Shown here: one piece after another, positions 57,001 to 64,000 of the stretch
Layout: each line of letters opens with the position of its first letter
Position numbering within the stretch: the stretch's first letter is position 1
From: Allodiplogaster sudhausi
Taxonomy: Eukaryota; Nematoda; Chromadorea; Rhabditida; Diplogasteridae
Length of the DNA stretch: 64,000 nucleotides
Assembly (NCBI GenBank): GCA_945643635.1
Contig: CALZFC010000021.1
Span: 1,921,001 to 1,985,000, forward strand
Direction of reading: 5' to 3'
Position numbers and translations under genes: made by a program
Notes under the pieces: model-generated
Database searches by the model: none
Seen by the model: the letters and a program-made list of their open reading frames with translations, nothing else
Told to the model about the DNA's origin: nothing

Positions 57001-59920
57001 CCTCCTCCAGCTCAGTTGCAGATATGTCGCCGTCCAACTCCTCAACATCCTCTTGAAGAGACGAGGCATCCATGTTGCCATTGTCAGCAACATCCACATC
57101 CATTGCACCATCGCTATCGCTGCTGTCGGAATAAAGACCCCTCATCAGAGCAGGATCTGAAGAGAAGACTTGCGATGTTCAATAGTGAGGTACTGTTATT
57201 ACTTGTTTAAATTACTACTCACGTTGTTGGCTCAAGTGAACCCGCCATGCTTGAAATCGTCCGAACTCAGATGAGCAAAAGCGGCAGTGATATTGATTTT
57301 CTCCAAGGTGTGACTGTTGACAATGCCGTTTTAAGTGGGCCAATGTAGGAAGCTCCTCCTCGCAGACGTCCGCTGGACAACGCATCGTTAAGATTCTAAA
57401 CTGTAATTTGTTGTTTTCCTTTTTCATTAGATATTAACATTCAATGTTATCTTTCTATGTGCTCTTTCTTTCTATAGTTCTTGCAGCCTTGTATTCCTTT
57501 TTTCGTCTAAAACTTTCTTCCATAACTATATTGTTTTCTCTTAATAATGAATTTTTTTTCTGTATGAATATTCTTAAGCATATAACATGCTTAACAAATA
57601 TTGGATATTGTAACGTAATTAAAAACCAACTTTGTAACAGAAAAATACAAATCACACGTTTGCATTTGTGCAATTCGTTAATTCTCAATTCGTTGTAACC
57701 AGTGGGTTGTGTTACAGTAGTTCATAGTAAACAAAAGAGTTGCCCAGAAAAAAATACTTTGTAAAAACTTTCAAATAACACTCTTACAATGGAGCGATTC
57801 GCTTATTTTCAATCAGTTGTAACTACTGGTTGGGTTACGGTAGTTTATAGTAAACATAAAGGTGCCCAGAAAAATCCACTCAAAAAACTTACTCTTTTGA
57901 ATAGGAACGCAATCGCTTATTCTCAATTACTTCAAGGAATTTACTTGCACAGACACATACAGAACAGATTGGGATACGGTACCTTTAAGAAATTAAACTT
58001 GTCCAGAAATTTATCACTTTCCATTTAAAATAAATCATTGGTACGGATTCGCGAATTAATTCGCTCAAATTTCGTAAGGTTACGGTTCTGGGCAACTCTC
58101 CTGAAAATCAAGAACAGTTTCCCAGAAATGGGAGAAAATAAATACCTTTGAATATAATTTAAAAGTCAAAAGATATAAGCTTACATTCTCTAAACTTAGC
58201 GTAACTTCGCTAATCAATAGCAACTACAGCTTCGATAATTGTAATTGTAAGTCACATAAAGCACTTACAAAAGCATCTCAAGGTTTCAAGTAACTTTTCA
58301 CTTGCACCAACAGTATTCCAATACTCGATAAGTTTAAGGACGAGAGTACGGTATGTTAAATATTTAAAAAAAATAAGTTAAATCATATCCCACCTTGCTG
58401 CAAATGTCGCACCGGAACGGCTTCCGATCAGTGTGGTTGACGGCGTGTTGTTGGAGACCTGGAAAAAACTTACATTTGGAAATATTTCAGTTCAGAATAT
58501 ACAATGGTAATCCTGTATAAAATGTTGAGCAAAAAAGAAGCATTAATTATTCGTCGTACCAAAATTTATTTTCTTTTTTTAAAATATACACATCGAGTTG
58601 GGTTACGGTACTTCTTAGAAAAGAAAAGAAAGAAACAAGAAAAGAACAGTTTCGCTTATTTTAAATAAGTTATACAGAGCTGGTTTGATTACGGTTTTTT
58701 TTCTGGAAAACAAAAGAAACTTGCCCAGAAATTGAATTAACTACATAACCGATAGGGTATAAAAAGGTATTGTCGATTTCACAGAATAATTCCTAATTTT
58801 GGGCATCATCCTGAGGGACAGATGGGCAGAAACAGCTAACAAACCTTGCTAATATTTAGGATCATCGACAGTGGCTTCTATTCCCTGATAATAACAACTA
58901 CAAATTTCTAACCACGTTACCCTAGAATTGAAGACTAGACAATGTATATAAACATAACGAACCTTCGCAAGTCTGCGGCAGCTTCAGATGGCAGAAGCGC
59001 GGTCTGCGCGGAGATGCGATGTCTTCCAGCTCCGGTAGGAAGTCAGGGGAAGAGTGCGTACCGATTTTCTAAACAACGCATTATTTATATTTAAAATCTT
59101 TTGAATTGTATTATCCTGCTTTCAAAGTTAAGAAAAATAATAAACGTGGAATAGGTAATAACAAATGAACAAGGAAAAAAAATGTTCGGAACAAACTTTT
59201 CAATGTGTGGGAAAATGAGTTTTTTGTACTCTTAAAGAACAATAAACGAACGAAACTTATTTAAAAGTCAAAGTTGTTAGACGAGTCTGAAAAGTTATCG
59301 TACCTGGACAAAAATGCAGCAGCTTAAGCGTTGAAGCTGCGCGGTGCGCGGTTGTTGGGTGGATTGGGCAAGAGAAATACTGAAAATATAAAATTGCTGA
59401 AATAAGTATACGAATTTCAACATGAAATATAAACGATAGTTAATGTACCAATAAAGAGAAAACACATTAAATATTTAAATTCGTTGGGAAGAATGGCAGC
59501 ATCAATTAACAGATGTATCAACTTATGAAGAAAAGAATTAAAAGCAAACCACGCTCGGATGTCGAAAGAATTTGATCTTGCTGCGCGCGCCGACACGCTG
59601 TCTAGTTCCAGCAATCGCAGACAAGAAGGGCTAGCCTGATAATAAAAGAACAACGTTGCATATTCAGCATATTTAATAATGTTAATTTTATCACTCATTC
59701 GTGAGAAAAGAAGACAAAAGTGCTAACAATAAGGGAATAAAAACTGCAATAGAAACTTGCAAGAATAACCATTAACAAATCAGCTTTTTCATATCAATAG
59801 CGGGATGAATGAGTTAAACTTTTCAATTACTTACTATTAGAAGTTGAGTCTCCAGTTGTTGATCGAGAGCACAAAGAGCAGCTTGGCTAACTACGCGGCC
59901 CGGGGACTCTCGCTTTCTAA
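54044..59920 (-). CDS. Transposon-carried C2H2 zinc-finger protein, multi-exon
   Basis: Minus-strand exons, 5' to 3': ~59920-59835 (RKRESPGRVVSQAALCALDQ), ~59638-59480 (ASPSCLRLLELDSVSARAAR), ~59378-59304, ~59070-58964, ~58460-58395 (LQQHAVNHTDRKPFRCDICS), ~57400-57222 with two C2H2-like fingers (CPADVCEEELPTLAHLKRHC; YHCRFCSSEFGRFQAWRVHL), ~57160-56795 (acidic, DSSDSDGAMDVD), ~56740-56585, ~56535-56464, ~56410-56330, ~56195-55995 (FEKLLVGKQGAPFLKRLQDD), ~55750-55575, ~55300-55225, ~55078-54905, ~54765-54662 (DFATFEFLLNMLALFEHTD), ~54490-54365 (RQPVIVAYGDVSAKFIIALE) and 54235-54044 (SGDLAHALLSYLACFWLFDL, then EYP, stop TAG). The C-terminal block with its F-x-x-x-YP motif recalls many-copy animal zinc-finger proteins of unknown function that I suspect are transposon-borne. 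I see no DDE triad. The start codon is not determined. Confidence 0.65.
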
Positions 59921-60116
59921 CTGAAACAAAAGAGCAGAATCGCTACGCTTACACGTTATAAATGTCATATCAAAAAGCGATTCAATATTACAAACATGAA
60001 ATAAAAAAAGGATAAGTTTTAAGTGTTTGTTAACCCGAGATTTTCTTCCGAAAATTAAACGTTCCGTTCAAATGATGATTCCGAATATTTTTTTAAACAT
60101 GGTCGAAAGTGGTACA

Positions 60117-60260
60117 ATGTCACATTTTCTGTTCTCGCATCGCCTCGTCCCTCCTTGCCACCAAAATGTGACATCCGTTGTCACAATTCTCTTCGGCGGC
60201 CGCTTGCGTGTCACATTTTTGGTCACAATTTTGGATGGAACATTAATTGTGCGTCACATT
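60117..60260. repeat. Right subterminal TGTGACA/TGTCACA array of element 2
   Basis: Six copies in 145 bp (near 60118, 60167, 60178, 60207, 60219 and 60253), again with a close convergent pair (60167/60178). Confidence 0.8.
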
Positions 60261-60451
60261 TTTTTCTGTGTGAACCGCTTGAACTCTTGCTTGCAGAAAT
60301 ACCTCCCGCGGACTGTGTCCGTGCTTCCTTTCATGGAGAAGCAAAAGCGAATATTTGGAGCTGTGCGGCATACGACAGACAGTAGTGGCTGCTCAAACAA
60401 TACGAGTTTCCCTTCAATGCAGCGTAGCTGCATAACAATAGAAAGCGTGTG

Positions 60452-60494
<43 letters not shown>

Positions 60495-61065
60495 GAAAGA
60501 GTCACTGACAATAGGAGTACAAATGAAAGAGAATATTCGGAGAGAAGGAGAAAGTTTTCTCGACCAGTGCAATATGGAGACGTCTTCTTCTCTCCTCCCT
60601 TACAAATGCCTCTGTAGCCTTGTCTTCTTACTCTTCTTCTTCTTTGCCACCCACCGAACTCTCTAATGAGGCGTCCGAGACAGCTCTTCCCAAACGGGCA
60701 TGGTCACGACAATATTACTCTCGCTTACGCATACTAGCAACTGACAGCCGCATATGCTTTGCTTTTCCCGCTCCTCCTCCATCTGCTGGCGCCTCCAGCA
60801 AGGAATTTGTTTGAACTGACCACGAGACATGGATCTTCTTATTGTTAGGGCTAACGGAGCCAAAATTCACTCTTGAATTAGAGCCTTTTTTCCCTAGCAC
60901 AAGTGCTAGAGAGTATGTGATCTAGAGAAACGCGATAAGAAAATTCAAATACATAGACTGCGGTTGTTTTGCGCTCCTGAAATGACCGCACCCGTCGGTG
61001 ACTGGGCGACACTTATAAGGACGCATTCTGTAAGCATTTCATCTCTCTATTTCGGACTCTAAATT

Positions 61066-61106
61066 AATTATTACGTGCAGTCATTGGCTCTGCTTATCGT
61101 ATATTT
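61066..61106 (+). repeat. 41-bp direct repeat, copy A
   Basis: The 41 bases beginning AATTATTACGTGCAGTC are repeated exactly at 63849-63889; flanks differ on both sides. Confidence 0.85.
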
Positions 61107-61373
61107 GTTATAAATGCAATATGTCCCAGTTGACTTGTCCAGTAGTGGAGATCAACATGAAAGGAAGGAAGAACGGACAAGTAGTAGAGCGATAAAGCTT
61201 AGAAAAGATGTTGGAGAGAAATTGAGATCAGAGATCGCCGGAAGAGGAGGGAGAAAAGGAACGAAAGTGCGAAGAAGTAAAAGGAGGCGTTTGTTGTGTC
61301 GATTGCTTGCGAAGATGACTGACGAGGGAGAACTCTTCCTCATCTCGCCTTCTACTCTTTGGCACGGCAGTCT

Positions 61374-61375
<2 letters not shown>

Positions 61376-61418
<43 letters not shown>
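61376..61418. repeat. (CT)n microsatellite
   Basis: Pure CT dinucleotide run of about 20 units. Confidence 0.95.
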
Positions 61419-61420
<2 letters not shown>

Positions 61421-62586
61421 TCTCTCACTCTCCCCCTCTGTCTATCTCTTTCTCTCCTCTCTGGAAGTTAGCTTGACTCGAGTGAGCGAGCGCTGGCGGC
61501 GCGATTCTCAACTTGGTACACGCGCGTCGGCTTGCGCTTCGGCCAGCGTCCCTGCGGATTTGGTGCGCGAACAGGGAGCGAGAGTAAGAGAGAGAGAAAG
61601 AGAGAGAGAGAGAGACAGAGAGAGAGAAACAGAGAGGGACTATGCCGAAGACCGAAAGAAAAGTCGAGAAAGTAAAGAAACATGCGAGTCCTAGAAAATG
61701 CAACAAGATAGGAGGGAGTAAGAGATACGTGGAGATGTTTGAGACGGAAACGACAGCTTCTATGGAGAATATATCGCACAAGGCAGCATTGAGCGTCGCC
61801 AAAAAGCGCTACTTTAGGCGCGAAAGACAAGAGAAGAAGGGCCTGGAAGGAATGAGAGGAGAGGCAGCGGACGGTGGAGGTTTCATTCACACGAGAGAAG
61901 GCGAAATGATGTGGTTTCTCACTCTTCCTCTTTCTCTCTTTATCTCTGCATCTCCCTCTCTCTCTTATCTTCCGTGTCAGATAACACGTCTGCTATCCTT
62001 TAACGAGCCACCATCCCATGTCATCAAAGCACGGACCAGATTTTAGAGAGAACGTTCCATTATGCCATTCTCATTTTCGTGAACTTCACACAAAACGCAG
62101 GAAAACGCCTTGGCCACGCTGAATTTGAAGTATACACCTAGGTTGTAAACAACATCACGTCGAGTTATACTCTCTCTCTCTCTTTCTCTCTCTCTCTTTC
62201 TCTCTCTCTCTCTTTCATTCTCCTTCTCCCTCGCCCGAACTCTTCAAGTGCTTTCATGTCACTCTCGTCCACCATCCGAACACTTGTTGCCGCCCAACCA
62301 GACCCCGCCAAGCTTTTACCTCCAACTGCTCTCTCTCTCTCGCTGTCTAGCTGTCTTTTTCTATTACACTCTCTCTCTCTCTCCTCAAGACAATGTTCTT
62401 TTGTTCTTCTAATTCCGCCGTCCATTGCTCTTCAGGAATCGCGGCAGGCCATTTGCGCCTCATAAAGAGAAGGAGAAAGTGTGTGAGAGGGAGAAAGAGA
62501 GAGAAATAAAGTGGTAGTAATTTGGGGAGGGGGGGGGGCCTTGCGAATGCACTTGGCATTGCAGAGAACATTGCAGGAAACATCTG

Positions 62587-62805
62587 TCAGAATCTCGCTA
62601 ATGAGAGTGGGCGGGCAAGAGAGAAAGAGGAAGGACAACCTCTGCCGACCCTGGACTCGTTGATGAGAGTGCAGACCCAGACGAGGAGTGAATCGGCCGC
62701 CGGTGGATCGGCTTCCGGCTCGACGCGCTCGCTACCGTGGCCGAAGACTTGCAGAAGACGCGCGACCACCGAGGACGGCATGGCGGGAAATTTGAAAGGG
62801 AGCAA
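62587..62805 (-). CDS. Candidate exon of an unidentified minus-strand gene
   Basis: A GC-rich stretch unlike its surroundings encodes MPSSVVARLLQVFGHGSERV, then EPEADPPAADSLLVWVCTLI and NESRVGR before a GTTGTC donor. Composition and open frame suggest a real exon, possibly a 5' exon of PLC-epsilon or of another gene. The ATG near 62782 could be a start. No partner exon was identified with confidence. Confidence 0.35.
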   Translation of the reverse strand: MLPFKFPAMPSSVVARLLQVFGHGSERVEPEADPPAADSLLVWVCTLINESRVGRGCPSSFSLARPLSLARF

Positions 62806-63848
62806 ACAGAAGCGGGCGCTTGGTCAAGTCATAAACAGCTGATCATCACTGCAAACGGTCTCCACCTCATGCCTAATCCGTAGCAGACGTGGAGGTATTG
62901 AAGGAAAGACGAGGCGATGCCCGGAAGGATAAGACGGGAACCGGCCTGAGATTGCTCCAGCAGTTTTGGCCCAGAGGCGATAACTGGAGTAGGGGGAGTA
63001 GAGGGAGAAAGAGTCGCAGAGTGACGCAAGAGAGGAGAGATTCTCTCGTTGACGGCAGAGGAGAGGAGAAGGGCGGAGCACTGGAAGAGTGAGAAGAAGA
63101 AAGAGAAAAGGGAGAAGCTAGTCGCTTCTTCCAGTCAGTGCTCTAGACAACGGGAACGCGCGCGAGATGTCGCTTCTGGTGTCTCCGAATCCCTGGTGGA
63201 TGGAGAGAAGAAGAGAGGGAGGGAGAGTGATGAGATGAGAAGGGCATGTAAGCATGTGGTCATGCAAACGGGATTAGGATCCGCACTGATAAGAATGGGC
63301 GCGTCCAGGTAGTCGGCACGATTCCGCCACTGAAGAAGCTCGAGAATGTGACTCCCTCACTTACAATTAGCTTTCACTTTACAGATAAACGAGAAGGAGC
63401 GAAGGAGTAGGCGAGCGGAATCAGGCTCATTCCATGGGTTCAAGAAGGCGATAAAGAGAGAGAGAGAGAGAGAGAATGAGAGCGAGAGAGCGAGCGAGAG
63501 AACAAGCAAGAGAAAGAGAGAAGGAGAGTATGGAATGGGGTAAAGAGAGAGAGAGAGAGTGAAAATGAGAGATATTTTGACTGGAAAAGAGGGGCGCAGA
63601 GAGCTAAAAGTAGAGTAGAGAAGATGAAGAAGAAAAAAATGTCATAACAGATAGCTGTGGCATGCCATTCGTCCGGCAAGGCACACACTCACAATTTTTA
63701 CTGACAGCTGATAAGATTAGAGTCTCATTGTTAGCAAGTGGGCAAATGATAAGTGACTTTACTCCACCAGAAAATAAAACTCTTATTTTTTCCTCAATTC
63801 TATATTAAACGCTTAAGGTAGCAGGAAACTAAAGGAAGACGTTTCACG

Positions 63849-63889
63849 AATTATTACGTGCAGTCATTGGCTCTGCTTATCGTATATTT
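63849..63889 (+). repeat. 41-bp direct repeat, copy B
   Basis: Exact second copy of 61066-61106, 2.78 kb downstream in the same orientation. Confidence 0.85.
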
Positions 63890-64000
63890 CCTTTTATTGG
63901 GGTCGTGTCTAATCATTGTGACGCTTGTGGCCTGGCTGACTGACGCGCATCCTTCGCTCTCCATTGTCCCTCTCTATCCCTTCACTCTCTATCTTCCAGG

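Larger units (their letters stand above)
53268..60272 (-). mobile_element. CACACAG-ended TIR transposon, 7.0 kb copy carrying a zinc-finger gene (element 2)
   Basis: It starts CACACAGAAAACGATGTGACA at 53268 and ends ...TCACATTTTTTTCTGTGTG at 60272, so the first 11 bases are inverted repeats. AA lies on both sides (53266-53267 and 60273-60274) as a 2-bp duplication. Both ends carry arrays of TGTGACA/TGTCACA words. The interior is filled by one multi-exon gene on the minus strand. The 2.5 kb element at 29762 has the same terminal CACACAG and a remnant of the same gene, which makes this 7 kb copy the better candidate for an autonomous element. The order TIR, subterminal array, gene, array, TIR is complete. 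Confidence 0.75.
60273..64000. other. GA/TC-rich non-coding region
   Basis: Extensive GA or TC tracts (about 60458-60493, 61376-61418, 61589-61633, 62168-62217, 63452-63476) make long spurious open frames on both strands. Apart from one candidate exon (62587-62805) nothing gene-like was seen. If the PLC-epsilon gene extends past the transposon its promoter and first exons would lie here. Confidence 0.5.

Noticed and set aside
61114..63688. Open frames rich in Ser-Leu or Arg-Glu in the last 3 kb
   Set aside because: Products of dinucleotide repeats; codon content collapses outside the repeats.

Overview
The window is nuclear DNA of a nematode. Genes carry many short AT-rich introns and GC-rich exons. 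Four gene families are nematode-restricted or nematode-typical: an SXP/RAL-2 secreted protein, an MLT-10-like moulting protein, an RPamide neuropeptide precursor of the nlp-2/22/23 type, and a phospholipase C-epsilon like C. elegans plc-1. Several first coding exons have a 3' splice acceptor just before the ATG, as expected for spliced-leader trans-splicing. No rRNA, tRNA or CRISPR was recognised. GA/TC microsatellites are abundant.

Layout. 1-19015 (+): most of a large unconventional myosin of class XV architecture (motor, IQ neck, MyTH4, partial FERM, Pro/Gln-rich linker, FERM-like F3, SH3, second MyTH4 and FERM); the 5' end lies outside the window. A Gly-rich exon at 13163-14176 looks like an internal alternative first exon for a motor-less isoform. 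19643-20906 (-): unrecognised multi-exon gene. 23094-26481 (+): secreted protein of unknown family. 27195-28104 (-): SXP/RAL-2-like gene with one in-frame stop. 29346-32567 (-): RPamide precursor split by a 2.5 kb transposon (29762-32276). 34437-36990 (-): MLT-10-like protein. 37519-38310 (-): small possibly secreted protein with a TA-flanked MITE in its putative intron. 40434-52868 (-): PLC-epsilon with RasGEF, PH-like, EF-hand, X, Y, C2 and RA modules. 53268-60272: a 7 kb transposon carrying a multi-exon C2H2 zinc-finger gene. 60273-64000: mostly GA/TC-rich non-coding DNA with one candidate exon.

The main discovery is a transposon family with CACACAG...CTGTGTG ends, 2-bp target duplications and dense subterminal motifs. 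Both copies encode the same C-terminal protein module. One copy (29762-32276) sits inside a neuropeptide coding exon: conceptually removing it with one CG duplication rejoins that reading frame exactly, which independently fixes its boundaries. The other copy (53268-60272) carries what looks like the full-length gene and lies immediately 5' of the PLC-epsilon exons, possibly inside one.

Exon boundaries were read by eye from splice consensus, frame and family similarity; no alignment or search was run. Family names come from remembered hallmarks.
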